This document shows, piece by piece, positions 42,272 through 50,759 of a DNA stretch of 64,000 nucleotides. The notes beneath the pieces were generated by a model that worked only from the letters and a program-made list of their open reading frames with translations, ran no database searches and was not told the origin of the DNA. Within the stretch, counting starts at the first letter, position 1. Every line of letters begins with the position of its first letter. The stretch is from an uncultured Paracoccaceae bacterium (GTDB lineage Bacteria; Pseudomonadota; Alphaproteobacteria; Rhodobacterales; Rhodobacteraceae): contig OY288169.1 in NCBI GenBank assembly GCA_958439195.1, positions 27,593-91,592 on the forward strand, read 5' to 3'. Position numbers and translations under genes: made by a program.

Positions 42272-44323
42272 ATGGATTTTGTCATGCCCAGCCTGTCCCC
42301 GGCCTTCCGCATCAATTCCACAACCTCCGAGAACCAATACGCCCCCTCTGCGGCCGTGCTGCGCGATGGGCGACTGGTCGTCGCATGGACCGATGACAGC
42401 AATATTGGCGTGGCGGATGTCGGCCGCGACATCCGCGCCCGTGTGATCAACGCCAACGGCCCCGCCGCCCAACCCGATTTCAAGGTCAACACCGAAAGCG
42501 CCATCCCCGCCAATTTCGAAAACAACTGGCAATTCAACCCGGATGTCGCCGCCCTGTCGAACGGCGGTTTTGCCATCGCCTTCACCGACACCATCCCCAC
42601 CAACGACACGTCCTTCCGATCAACCACCGCGCTGCAACGCTATGACGGTACAGGCAATCCACTGGGCGGCAACCTGCTGGTCTTTCCCTCGGTCGATATC
42701 AACGGCAACTCGGTCTTTCCAGGCGCGGTATCGATTGCCGGACTGAACTCCGGTGGCGTGGCCTTTGTCGGGGCCACGTCCAGCGTGGCCACCCTTCCGC
42801 AGGATCCGGGCGGCAAGATCCTGCTGAACACGGTCACCAGCACAGGCGGCCTTGGCGCCCTTCTGCCCGGCGCGGGCACAGCGTTCGGCGATCAGATCAA
42901 GCCGCAAATCATCGCGCTGAATAACGGGCGCGTGGCATTGGCCTATCTCAGCAACGAAGACGGGCCCAGCCACGAATACAACCTCCGCGTCCAGATCCGC
43001 AGCCCGGATGGCGTCGCCATCGGGGCCGAAATCCCTGTCCCGAACCTGAACCCCTTCTCCAACGTCAACAGCGCCTTCAGCATCGCCGCGCTGGATGGCG
43101 GCCGATTTGTCGTGACATGGAGCCAGCCCGTCACCTTTGCCCAAAGCCAGTCCGGGGCCACCGTAAACATCCTGGCCCAGATCTATGCCGCCGATGGCAG
43201 CGCCGTGGGCGGCGTGATCAACGTCCACCCCGTGGACAGCCTGGTCCAACTCAACCCCATCGTCGCGGGCCAACGCGATGGCAGCTTCCTCGTGGTCTGG
43301 GAAGAAGCCTCCGGTTCCTCGGGCGGCAATTTCCTGCGCGCCCAACTGTTCAACCCCGACAGCAGCCCCAATGGCACCGGCTTCGCCCTGGGTGTCGAAC
43401 AAGGCGCACACGCACAGGTGGACATCACCGCCACCAAGGATGGCCGCTACCTTGTCGTGTGGGAGGACCGCTCCTTTCAGGCTGGCGAAACCGATACATG
43501 GGGCATCCGTGGCCAATACATCGACCCCCGCACAGATGCCGTCGATTGGCGCGGCACCAGCTTGGGTGAACAGGTCGTCGGCACGGATTTCGCCGACACG
43601 CTCGATGGCGCAAACGGCAATGACACGCTGTGGGGCGGGCTGGGTGATGACACCTTCGTGCTGAATTCGGGGCGTGACGATCTATCCGGCGGCGGCGGCA
43701 ATGACACCTTCCATGTCACGGCACAGGACCGGGTATTCGAAGCCGCAGGCGAAGGCAGCGCCGACCGCGTCATCGCCTATACCAGCTACACACTCGCCGC
43801 AGGTCAGGCAATCGAGGTGCTGCAAGCCGCCGAAATCGCCACCGCCCTACCACTGGAATTGCGCGGCAATGGGGCCAGCAACCGGATCATCGGCAATGCC
43901 GAAGGCAACCGCTTGCTGGGCCTTGTCGGCAATGACACCCTCGAAGGCGGCGGCGGCAGCGACACGATCACCGGCGGCCTTGGGCGCGACCGACTGACCG
44001 GCGGTTCCGGGGCAGACACTTTCGTTTTGATGCCCACCGCATCGAACGCCGACACCATCACCGACTTCACGCATGACAGCGATAGTCTGCACCTCTCGGC
44101 CGCCGCCTTTGGCGCGGGGCTGGACGCAGGCTTTCTTGATCCCGCGCAATTCACCTCGAACAGATCGGCCCGCCCGCAAACCGCCGACCACCGCCTGCTC
44201 TATGAAAACGACACCGGACGGCTTTACTTTGATGCCGATGGCAATGGTGCGGCGGACAAGGTGCTGATCGCCACACTGTCGGGCGCACCCACGCTTGACG
44301 CTGGGGACTTCCTGCTGATCTAG
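42272..44323 (+). CDS. Secreted beta-propeller/RTX calcium-binding protein
   Basis: 683 residues. Residues about 15-435 contain seven recurring blade-like motifs, a charged turn then V-V-x-W or similar (RLVVAWTDD, GGFAIAFTD, GGVAFVGAT, GRVALAYLS, GRFVVTWSQ, GSFLVVWEE, GRYLVVWED), suggesting a seven-bladed propeller. Two clusters of GGxGxD nonapeptides follow (LDGANGNDTLWGGLGDDTF, LEGGGGSDTITGGLGRDRL), then the short hydrophobic C-terminal end DAGDFLLI typical of type I secretion substrates. No N-terminal signal is present, as expected. No TolC/ABC/MFP genes are nearby. Calcium-dependent folding outside the cell is inferred from the repeats. Enzymatic activity cannot be named. Confidence 0.82.
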   Translation: MDFVMPSLSPAFRINSTTSENQYAPSAAVLRDGRLVVAWTDDSNIGVADVGRDIRARVINANGPAAQPDFKVNTESAIPANFENNWQFNPDVAALSNGGFAIAFTDTIPTNDTSFRSTTALQRYDGTGNPLGGNLLVFPSVDINGNSVFPGAVSIAGLNSGGVAFVGATSSVATLPQDPGGKILLNTVTSTGGLGALLPGAGTAFGDQIKPQIIALNNGRVALAYLSNEDGPSHEYNLRVQIRSPDGVAIGAEIPVPNLNPFSNVNSAFSIAALDGGRFVVTWSQPVTFAQSQSGATVNILAQIYAADGSAVGGVINVHPVDSLVQLNPIVAGQRDGSFLVVWEEASGSSGGNFLRAQLFNPDSSPNGTGFALGVEQGAHAQVDITATKDGRYLVVWEDRSFQAGETDTWGIRGQYIDPRTDAVDWRGTSLGEQVVGTDFADTLDGANGNDTLWGGLGDDTFVLNSGRDDLSGGGGNDTFHVTAQDRVFEAAGEGSADRVIAYTSYTLAAGQAIEVLQAAEIATALPLELRGNGASNRIIGNAEGNRLLGLVGNDTLEGGGGSDTITGGLGRDRLTGGSGADTFVLMPTASNADTITDFTHDSDSLHLSAAAFGAGLDAGFLDPAQFTSNRSARPQTADHRLLYENDTGRLYFDADGNGAADKVLIATLSGAPTLDAGDFLLI

Positions 44324-44350
44324 GCCACCCCGCACAAGCCGTGCATCACC

Positions 44351-44383
44351 GCACCGGACGGGCAGAAACCACCCGTCCAGTGC
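44351..44383. terminator. Hairpin between RTX gene and gcvP
   Basis: 12-bp stem with one mismatch: GCACCGGACGGG (44351-44362) and CCCGTCCAGTGC (44372-44383), loop CAGAAACCA. It lies 27 bases after the RTX stop and between two convergent genes. A weak T stretch follows. Confidence 0.6.
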
Positions 44384-44401
44384 GCCAATTTGTATGCACA
44401 C

Positions 44402-44440
44402 CCGTCTGCACTGGCCGTCTGCACTGGCCGTCTGCACTGG
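44402..44440. repeat. Perfect 13-bp tandem repeat, three copies
   Basis: CCGTCTGCACTGG is repeated three times without a mismatch, immediately after the terminator hairpin and 17 bases from the gcvP stop. Noncoding. Confidence 0.95.
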
Positions 44441-44457
44441 CAGCGGCACAGCTTCCG

Positions 44458-47295
44458 CTACTCCGGCGCCTCGGCATAGGCCTCCAAAGGCGGGCAGGTG
44501 CAGATCAGGTTGCGGTCGCCGAACACGTTGTCCACCCGGCCGATGGGGGGCCAATACTTGTCCACCCGGAACGCGCCCGGCGGGAAACACCCCTGCTCAC
44601 GCGGGTATTTCCGCGTCCAGTCCGCCACCAGATCCTCCACCGTGTGGGGCGCATGCCGCAAAGGGCTGTCCTCGGCGGAAATATCCCCCTTTTCAACGGC
44701 TTCAATCTCGGCCCGGATCGCCATCAGCGCCGTGATGAAGCGGTCGATCTCGGCCTTCGTCTCGCTTTCCGTGGGTTCCACCATCAATGTGCCCGCCACC
44801 GGCCAGCTCATCGTCGGCGCGTGGAACCCGTTGTCGATCAGCCGCTTTGCGATGTCATCCACCGTCACGCCAAATTCTGCAAAGGGTCGCGTGTCCAGAA
44901 TGCATTCATGCGCCACCCGCCCCTTGTTCCCCATGAACAGGATCGGATAGGCCCCCTTCAACCGCGCCGCGATATAATTGGCATTCAGGATCGCCACCCG
45001 CGTCGCCTGCGTCAGCCCCGGCCCGCCCATCATCAGACAATAAGCCCAGGAAATCAGCAGGATAGATGCGCTACCAAAGGGTGCCGCGCTCACCGCGCCA
45101 TCCCCTCCGGTTTCCGAATGCCCCGGCAGATAGGGCGCCAGATGCGCCTTCACGCCAATCGGCCCCATGCCCGGCCCCCCGCCGCCATGCGGAATGGCAA
45201 ATGTCTTGTGCAGGTTCAGGTGGCTGACATCGCTGCCAATCTCACCGGGTTTCACCAACCCCACCAGCGCGTTCATGTTCGCCCCGTCGAGATAGACCTG
45301 GCCCCCGTGGTCATGCGTGATCTGGCAAATCTCGCGCACCGTTTCTTCAAACACCCCATGCGTCGATGGATAGGTGATCATGCAGGCCGCCAGATTTTTC
45401 CCAGCCTCTTCCGCCTTTTGCCGAAAATCATCCAAATCGACATCGCCATTCGGGGCCGATTTCACCACCACGACCTGCATCCCCGCCATCTGCGCCGATG
45501 CCGGGTTGGTGCCATGCGCCGATACCGGGATCAGACAGATGTTGCGGTGCCCGTCGCCCCGCGCACGGTGATAGGCCTGAATAGTAAGAAGTCCGGCATA
45601 TTCCCCCTGTGCGCCACTGTTCGGCTGCATGGAGAAGGCATCATATCCCGTCACCTCGCACAGCTTCACCGTCAGGTCATCAATCGCCTCCTTATAGCCC
45701 AACGCCTGATCGGCGGGGGCAAAGGGGTGAAGCGTGCCGAACTCTGGCCAGGTGATCGGCATCATCTCGGCCGCAGCGTTCAACTTCATGGTGCAAGACC
45801 CCAGCGGAATCATCGCCCGGTCCAACGCCAGATCACGATCCGACAGGCGGCGCATATACCGCATCATCTCGGATTCCGCGCGGTTCATGTGGAACACCGG
45901 ATGGGTCAGATAGTCAGACGTCCGCACCATATCCTCGGGAAATCCAAGGCTTGCCCGATGCGGCGGCACCCCGTCGATGCCAAAGGCCCGCAACACGCGG
46001 ATCAGCACCTTTTCATCCGTCGTCTCATCCAGCGAAATCCCCACGCGATCAGTGCCGATCTTGCGGAAATTCAGCCCCTCATGCCGTGCCGCCGCCAGAA
46101 TGCCCGCTTGCCCCACGCCCACTTCCACCGTGATCGTATCAAAGAACGCCTTGGGGCTGACCTTCGCCCCCGCCGCCTTCAACGCCCGCGCCAAGCGGTT
46201 GGTCAGGAAATGCACCCGCTCCGCAATCGCGCGCAGGCCCTTTGGCCCGTGGAACACCGCATAGAACGACGCCATCACCGCCAGCAAAGCCTGCGCCGTG
46301 CAGACGTTGGACGTGGCCTTTTCGCGCCGGATATGCTGCTCGCGCGTTTGCAGCGACAGGCGGTATGCCTTGTTGCCGCGCGCATCAATGGAAACACCGA
46401 CGATCCGCCCCGGCATCGCGCGCTTCATGTCATCCTTGCAGGACATGAAGGCCGCATGCGGCCCGCCATAGCCCAAAGGCACGCCGAACCGCTGGCTCGA
46501 CCCGATGGCAATATCCGCCCCCATCGCGCCCGGTTCTTTCAAAAGCGTTAACGCCAGCAGATCGGTCGCCACGATAGCCACCGCCTTCGCCCCATGCAAC
46601 GCGGCGATTTCATCCGTGAAATCAATCACATGACCATAGGTTCCGGGGTATTGGAAAATCGCCCCGAACAGCCGTTCCGGCTCCATCTTGGCCGGATCAC
46701 CAACAATCACCTCAATCCCCAAAGGCTCGGCCCGCGTCTTGATCACGCCGATGGTCTGCGGATGGCAGCCATGATCGACAAAGAACCCCCGCGCCTTGGT
46801 CTTGGCCACCCGCTCGGCCATCGCCATCGCCTCGGCCGCCGCCGTCGCCTCGTCCAGCAGGCTGGCATTGGCCACCGGCAACCCGGTCAGGTCCGCAATC
46901 ATGGTCTGATAGTTCAGCAAGGCCTCAAGTCGCCCCTGCGCGATTTCGGGCTGATAGGGGGTATAGGCCGTATACCACGCCGGATTTTCCAGGATATTCC
47001 GCTGGATCGCGGGCGGCGTCACCGTGCCGTAATAGCCCTGCCCGATCAGGCTGGTCATCACCTTGTTCTTCGCACCCACCGCCCGCATGCGCGCCAGCAA
47101 CTCATGTTCCGACAACGGCGCCCAGCCCAGCGGCACTGCCTGACGGATCGACTTCGGCACCGTCTCGTCAATCAACGCATCCAGCGTCTTGACCCCGACC
47201 ACCTTCAACATCGCGTCCATTTCGGCGGGCGACGGGCCAATATGGCGGCGGTTGGCAAAGTCATAAGGGTTATAGTCGACAGGGGTAAATGTCAT
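44458..47295 (-). CDS. gcvP: Glycine dehydrogenase (decarboxylating), P protein
   Basis: 945 residues, full length for the fused alpha/beta P protein. NRRHIGPSPAEMDAML near the start, SLLDEATAAAEAMAMA, the C-terminal-half pyridoxal-phosphate site HLNLHKTFAIPHGGGGPGMGPIGV with the Schiff-base Lys, and the APFGSASILLISWAY end are all present. It decarboxylates glycine and passes the aminomethyl group to GcvH. The start at 47295 (MTFTPVDYNPYDFANRRH) has GAGGTG upstream, whereas a frame start at 47376 lies in the hairpin region. It is third in the leftward gcvT-gcvH-gcvP operon under the riboswitch at 48975-49155. The 113-base gap before it carries two tight hairpins. Confidence 0.97.
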   Translation of the reverse strand: MTFTPVDYNPYDFANRRHIGPSPAEMDAMLKVVGVKTLDALIDETVPKSIRQAVPLGWAPLSEHELLARMRAVGAKNKVMTSLIGQGYYGTVTPPAIQRNILENPAWYTAYTPYQPEIAQGRLEALLNYQTMIADLTGLPVANASLLDEATAAAEAMAMAERVAKTKARGFFVDHGCHPQTIGVIKTRAEPLGIEVIVGDPAKMEPERLFGAIFQYPGTYGHVIDFTDEIAALHGAKAVAIVATDLLALTLLKEPGAMGADIAIGSSQRFGVPLGYGGPHAAFMSCKDDMKRAMPGRIVGVSIDARGNKAYRLSLQTREQHIRREKATSNVCTAQALLAVMASFYAVFHGPKGLRAIAERVHFLTNRLARALKAAGAKVSPKAFFDTITVEVGVGQAGILAAARHEGLNFRKIGTDRVGISLDETTDEKVLIRVLRAFGIDGVPPHRASLGFPEDMVRTSDYLTHPVFHMNRAESEMMRYMRRLSDRDLALDRAMIPLGSCTMKLNAAAEMMPITWPEFGTLHPFAPADQALGYKEAIDDLTVKLCEVTGYDAFSMQPNSGAQGEYAGLLTIQAYHRARGDGHRNICLIPVSAHGTNPASAQMAGMQVVVVKSAPNGDVDLDDFRQKAEEAGKNLAACMITYPSTHGVFEETVREICQITHDHGGQVYLDGANMNALVGLVKPGEIGSDVSHLNLHKTFAIPHGGGGPGMGPIGVKAHLAPYLPGHSETGGDGAVSAAPFGSASILLISWAYCLMMGGPGLTQATRVAILNANYIAARLKGAYPILFMGNKGRVAHECILDTRPFAEFGVTVDDIAKRLIDNGFHAPTMSWPVAGTLMVEPTESETKAEIDRFITALMAIRAEIEAVEKGDISAEDSPLRHAPHTVEDLVADWTRKYPREQGCFPPGAFRVDKYWPPIGRVDNVFGDRNLICTCPPLEAYAEAPE

Positions 47296-47341
47296 GGCGC
47301 ACACCTCGGGTTTGGGATCGACGGGCGCGCCCCGCGCCCGC

Positions 47342-47386
47342 CAAATTCCTTCGAAGGAATTTGCAAAAGTTTTCAAAAACTTTTGC
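47342..47386. repeat. Two adjoining perfect hairpins between gcvH and gcvP
   Basis: CAAATTCCTTCGAAGGAATTTG (22 bp, 47342-47363, given here only by its palindromic halves CAAATTCCTTC/GAAGGAATTTG) is a perfect palindrome. Sharing its last G, GCAAAAGTTTT (47363-47373) and AAAACTTTTGC (47376-47386) form an 11-bp stem. They lie inside the gcv operon and may stabilise upstream mRNA or adjust gcvP levels. Confidence 0.85.
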
Positions 47387-47408
47387 CTATCAACGGCTTG
47401 AACGGGGA

Positions 47409-47768
47409 TTACCCGATCAGGTCGTTATACTCATCCTCGTCCATGAACTGGTCCAGCACGTCCAGATCATCGACCTTCATCTTGAAGAACCACGCCGCCC
47501 CGGTCGGGTCGGCATTCACCAACCCCGGATTATCGACCAGCTTGGTGTTCACCTCGACGATCTCTCCGTCGATCGGGGCAAGGATGTCGGACGCCGCCTT
47601 GACGCTTTCGATCACCACCACTTCATCGCCGGACGCGACCATGGTTTCCGTGGCAGGCAATTCCACGAACACCACATCCCCCAATTGGGTGGCGGCATGT
47701 TCGGTGATGCCCACGACCACCAGATCGCCTTCGATCCGCAGCCATTCATGTTCTTCGGTGTATTTCAT
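47409..47768 (-). CDS. gcvH: Glycine cleavage system H protein
   Basis: 119 residues. KYTEEHEWLRIEGDLVVVGITEHAATQLGDVVFVELP is the standard H-protein opening, and VVVIESVKAASDILAPIDGEIVEVN contains the lipoylated Lys (about residue 60). It shuttles the aminomethyl group between GcvP, GcvT and the L protein. The gene begins 8 bases after gcvT ends. The final DEDEYNDLIG is acidic as usual. Normal in every respect. Confidence 0.97.
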   Translation of the reverse strand: MKYTEEHEWLRIEGDLVVVGITEHAATQLGDVVFVELPATETMVASGDEVVVIESVKAASDILAPIDGEIVEVNTKLVDNPGLVNADPTGAAWFFKMKVDDLDVLDQFMDEDEYNDLIG

Positions 47769-47775
47769 CGCATCC

Positions 47776-48897
47776 TCAACGCTTGTAACGGGTGGGGTGG
47801 AACGGCATCGGCACGACCGTCAGGGGAAGGCGCTTGCCACGCACCTCGCCCATCAGCGCCGTCCCGGTATTCGCATAAGACGCAGGGACATAGCCCATGG
47901 CAACAGGCGCTTCGACCGAAGGCCCGAACCCGCCCGAGGTGACGGCGCCCAAAGGCGTGCCATCCACCGCGAACAGCGCAGTCCCCTCGCGCATCGGCGC
48001 GCGCCCCTCGGGGCGCAGACCCACGCGAAGCCGCTCTGGCCCCTCGGCCAATTCGCGCAGGATGCGCTCGGCACCGGGGAAACCGCCCGCGCGATCCCCG
48101 CCAGACCGGCGCACCTTTTGAATGGCCCAGTTCAGCCCCGCCTCAACCGGGCTGGTGCCTTCGTCGATGTCATGGCCATAAAGGCACAGCCCCGCCTCCA
48201 GCCGCAAACTGTCACGCGCACCCAGACCGATGGGCATCACCCCCGGCCGCGCCAGCAAACCTTCCGCAAACTCCAGCGCCCGCCCCTCGGGCACAGAAAG
48301 CTCAAACCCATCCTCGCCGGTATAGCCCGACCGCGACAGCCAGACCTCGGCCCCGTCCCAGTCCATCACCGCCACATCCATGAACCGCATCGCCGCCACA
48401 TCCGGCAACAGCCCCGCCAGCGCCGCCTCGGCCCCCGGTCCCTGAAAGGCCAGCAGCGCCCGATCCTGGATGAACTCCACCTCCGCCACATCGGCCAGAT
48501 GGGCGCGCATATGTGCCACATCCGCATCCTTGCAGGCGGCATTGACCACCACGAACAGATGATCGCCCCGATTGGCGAACATCAGGTCATCCAGAATGCC
48601 ACCCGTCTCATTGGTAAACAGCCCATAACGCTGCCGCCCCTGCGCCAGCCCAAGCACATCCACCGGCATCAGCGCCTCGAACCCCGCGCAGAGCGCCGCC
48701 ATGTCGCGCTTCGGGCGCAGGATCACCTGCCCCATATGGCTTACATCAAACAAACCCGCCGCGTCGCGCGTCTGCAGATGTTCCTTCATCACGCCCGCCG
48801 GATATTGCACCGGCATCTCATAGCCCGCAAACGGCACCATCTTGCCGCCAAGACCCAGATGCAGGTCATGCAGACACAGTCGTTTAAGGTCGGACAC
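47776..48897 (-). CDS. gcvT: Aminomethyltransferase (glycine cleavage T protein)
   Basis: 373 residues. LCLHDLHLGLGGKMVPFAGYEMPVQYP, GLFDVSHMGQV, the folate-binding RSGYTGEDGFELSV and GLGARDSLRLEAGLCLYGHDIDE are family motifs. It transfers the methylene group from the aminomethyl-lipoyl H protein to tetrahydrofolate. It is the first gene of the operon. The riboswitch ends about 78 bases upstream. The ATG (48897) is used although MSDLKRL begins slightly shorter than some homologues. Confidence 0.96.
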   Translation of the reverse strand: MSDLKRLCLHDLHLGLGGKMVPFAGYEMPVQYPAGVMKEHLQTRDAAGLFDVSHMGQVILRPKRDMAALCAGFEALMPVDVLGLAQGRQRYGLFTNETGGILDDLMFANRGDHLFVVVNAACKDADVAHMRAHLADVAEVEFIQDRALLAFQGPGAEAALAGLLPDVAAMRFMDVAVMDWDGAEVWLSRSGYTGEDGFELSVPEGRALEFAEGLLARPGVMPIGLGARDSLRLEAGLCLYGHDIDEGTSPVEAGLNWAIQKVRRSGGDRAGGFPGAERILRELAEGPERLRVGLRPEGRAPMREGTALFAVDGTPLGAVTSGGFGPSVEAPVAMGYVPASYANTGTALMGEVRGKRLPLTVVPMPFHPTRYKR

Positions 48898-48974
48898 GCC
48901 GTCCCTCCCACCTCAAAGCGCCGGTTGCAAAACCAATCGGCACCGTCCGGACAGGCCAATCCCTGTCCCACGAT

Positions 48975-49155
48975 GCCCCCTCTGTCCTTGTCCTTTCGGA
49001 CGCCTGAGATCGTTATCCCTTCGGCGGGCGCATCCGCGCCACTCTCCAGAGTTCTTGATCAGCAACGGTCCGTTGCGCCTGAGAGTTTACCGGGGCGGTT
49101 GCTCCTTCGGCACCGGCTCCCACAGGGTTGCCCCTGCGCGCCGGATTCTCCCGAT
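48975..49155 (-). promoter_or_regulatory. Tandem glycine riboswitch upstream of gcvT
   Basis: On the minus strand two aptamers follow each other. Aptamer 1 has GGGAGAA (about 49150), core GCCGAAGGAGCAA (49099-49112) and AACTCTCAGG (about 49078-49090). Aptamer 2 has CTGGAGAG (about 49043-49050), GCCGAAGGGATAACG (49011-49025), CTCAGGCGTCCGAAAGGAC (about 48990-49007) and GACAGAGGGG. These are the conserved elements of the gcvT-type glycine riboswitch. It is expected to raise gcv expression when glycine binds. Confidence 0.92.
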
Positions 49156-49260
49156 GCTGATGCACTTGCGTAACCCGACGCCTGCAATCCGGCAAGAGGG
49201 AAATCATATACGACGGTATGCAACGCATCCACGACGCGGCATCAGGTTTACGGCCAATCC

Positions 49261-50664
49261 TTAAACCGCCCGCCCCGCCGCCCGCCCAACTACCTGTTTC
49301 GCCGCCACCCGATCGACCACCCGCAAAGCCAACCAGACCGCCAGCAATCCAAACAGGATGCCGCCCACCGCCTGGCCAACCAACACGCCGGGTGCGCCCC
49401 ACCACATCCCGAACGCCCAGGCAAAGGGCACAGTCCCCAGCGTGTGCCGCCCCCAATTGACCATCGTCGATTGCATCGCCGCGCCCAGGTTGTTGCAGGC
49501 CGCATTTGAAACAAAGATCATCCCGTTGAAAAAGAACAGCAAACTCAGCGGCCCGCAGAACAGATAGATCAGATCACGCGTCAGCCCCTCAGCCTGGAAC
49601 GCATCCGCAATCGCCCCCCGCGCAGCAAACAGCACGGCAGACATGACCACGATCACAATTCCCGAAAACACGATCGAATCCCAGAACGCCCGCCGCACCC
49701 GATCCATCTTTCCCGCGCCCAGGTTCTGCCCGATGATCGGCCCCACCGCCCCCGACAGCGCAAAGATGATACCGAATGCCACCGGCGTCAGCCGCCCGGC
49801 AATCGCCATGCCCGCCACCGCCGCCTCGCCATAGCCCGCCACCATCCGCGTCACCACGGCCTGCCCCACGGGCGTCGCCAGTTGCGTCAGGATCGCGGGG
49901 CCAGAGATGGCAAAGATCGGCACCGCCGCCGCCGCCACGCTGGCGCTCGAGGGCCGCCCGAATCCGCCATAGTGCCGCCAGATCGGCCAGATCGCCATGC
50001 CCGCAATCGCCACCCGCGACCCCCACCCCGCCAGCGCCGCCCCGGTCAGGCCCAAATCCGCCCAAAGGATCAACACCGGGTCCAGCGCCGCCAGCACCAC
50101 CGCGCCCCACACGGTCACCATCATCGCCCGCCGCGCATCGCCATGCGCCCTTAACACACCGGCCCCGATCATCCCGATCATCAGCAGGGGCTGCGATGGA
50201 ATGATGATCCGCAGGAAATGCAACGTCGCCTCCGCCGTGGCATCCACCGCCCCCAGCAACCCCACAATCCCCGGCAGCGCCAGCCAGACCACCGCCGCAA
50301 AGCCCGCCCCAAACCCGGCCCCCAACAGCAAACCTTCGGTCGTGCGCTGCCGCGCCAACGCAATATCCCGCGCCCCCACCGCCCGCGACACCAGCGCCGA
50401 CACGCCCACCGACAGCCCAATCCCGAAAGCTGTGGTAAAGAACAACACGGCCCCGGCATATCCGATGGCCGCCGTCTTGACCGGATCTTGCAGCCAGGAA
50501 ATGTAAAGCAGGTTGATCAGATCGACGACAAAGATCGCCATCAACCCCACCGATGACGTCAACGACATCACCGCAATGTGCCGAAACAGGTTGCCTGAAA
50601 CGAACTTGCCTTGAACCGGGGGCTTCACTTCTGGTGTCACGCCCGCCTCGTCAAAAGACCCCAT
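49261..50664 (-). CDS. MATE-family multidrug efflux transporter
   Basis: 467 residues, twelve hydrophobic helices in two similar halves. First half: MSLTSSVGLMAIFVVDLINLLYISWLQDP and GLSVGVSALVSRAVGARD. Second half: QLATPVGQAVVTRMVAGYGEAAVAGMAIAGRLTPVAFGIIFALSGAVGPIIGQNLGAGKMDR (all read in part). The G-A-R/G-A-G-K after helix pairs is the MATE signature. It should export drugs or dyes using H+ or Na+. AAGGTGATG, part of the intergenic repeat at 50671-50690, supplies the ribosome-binding site. It reads leftward between gltX and the riboswitch. Confidence 0.9.
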   Translation of the reverse strand: MGSFDEAGVTPEVKPPVQGKFVSGNLFRHIAVMSLTSSVGLMAIFVVDLINLLYISWLQDPVKTAAIGYAGAVLFFTTAFGIGLSVGVSALVSRAVGARDIALARQRTTEGLLLGAGFGAGFAAVVWLALPGIVGLLGAVDATAEATLHFLRIIIPSQPLLMIGMIGAGVLRAHGDARRAMMVTVWGAVVLAALDPVLILWADLGLTGAALAGWGSRVAIAGMAIWPIWRHYGGFGRPSSASVAAAAVPIFAISGPAILTQLATPVGQAVVTRMVAGYGEAAVAGMAIAGRLTPVAFGIIFALSGAVGPIIGQNLGAGKMDRVRRAFWDSIVFSGIVIVVMSAVLFAARGAIADAFQAEGLTRDLIYLFCGPLSLLFFFNGMIFVSNAACNNLGAAMQSTMVNWGRHTLGTVPFAWAFGMWWGAPGVLVGQAVGGILFGLLAVWLALRVVDRVAAKQVVGRAAGRAV

Positions 50665-50670
50665 GCCGCA

Positions 50671-50690
50671 TCACCTTGGCCCAAATACCC
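50671..50690. repeat. Intergenic 20-bp repeat copy 2
   Basis: TCACCTTGGCCCAAATACCC, one base off the consensus TCATCTTGGCNNAAATACCC. It lies between gltX and the MATE gene, and its reverse complement places AAGGTGA just ahead of the MATE start. Confidence 0.7.
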
Positions 50691-50759
50691 ATTCCACCTC
50701 CGCCACGGGTTCCACACCCACACGAAAGCGCTGGAATTTTCGCAGGAAAATTCGTGGCC

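Noticed and set aside
44402..44440. Triple repeat considered as a CRISPR remnant
   Set aside because: Repeat units are directly adjacent with no spacers and only 13 bp long.
44341..49173. Two long rightward frames (736 and 859 codons)
   Set aside because: Fully antisense to gcvP, gcvH and gcvT, which are beyond doubt. Arg/His-rich translations without motifs.
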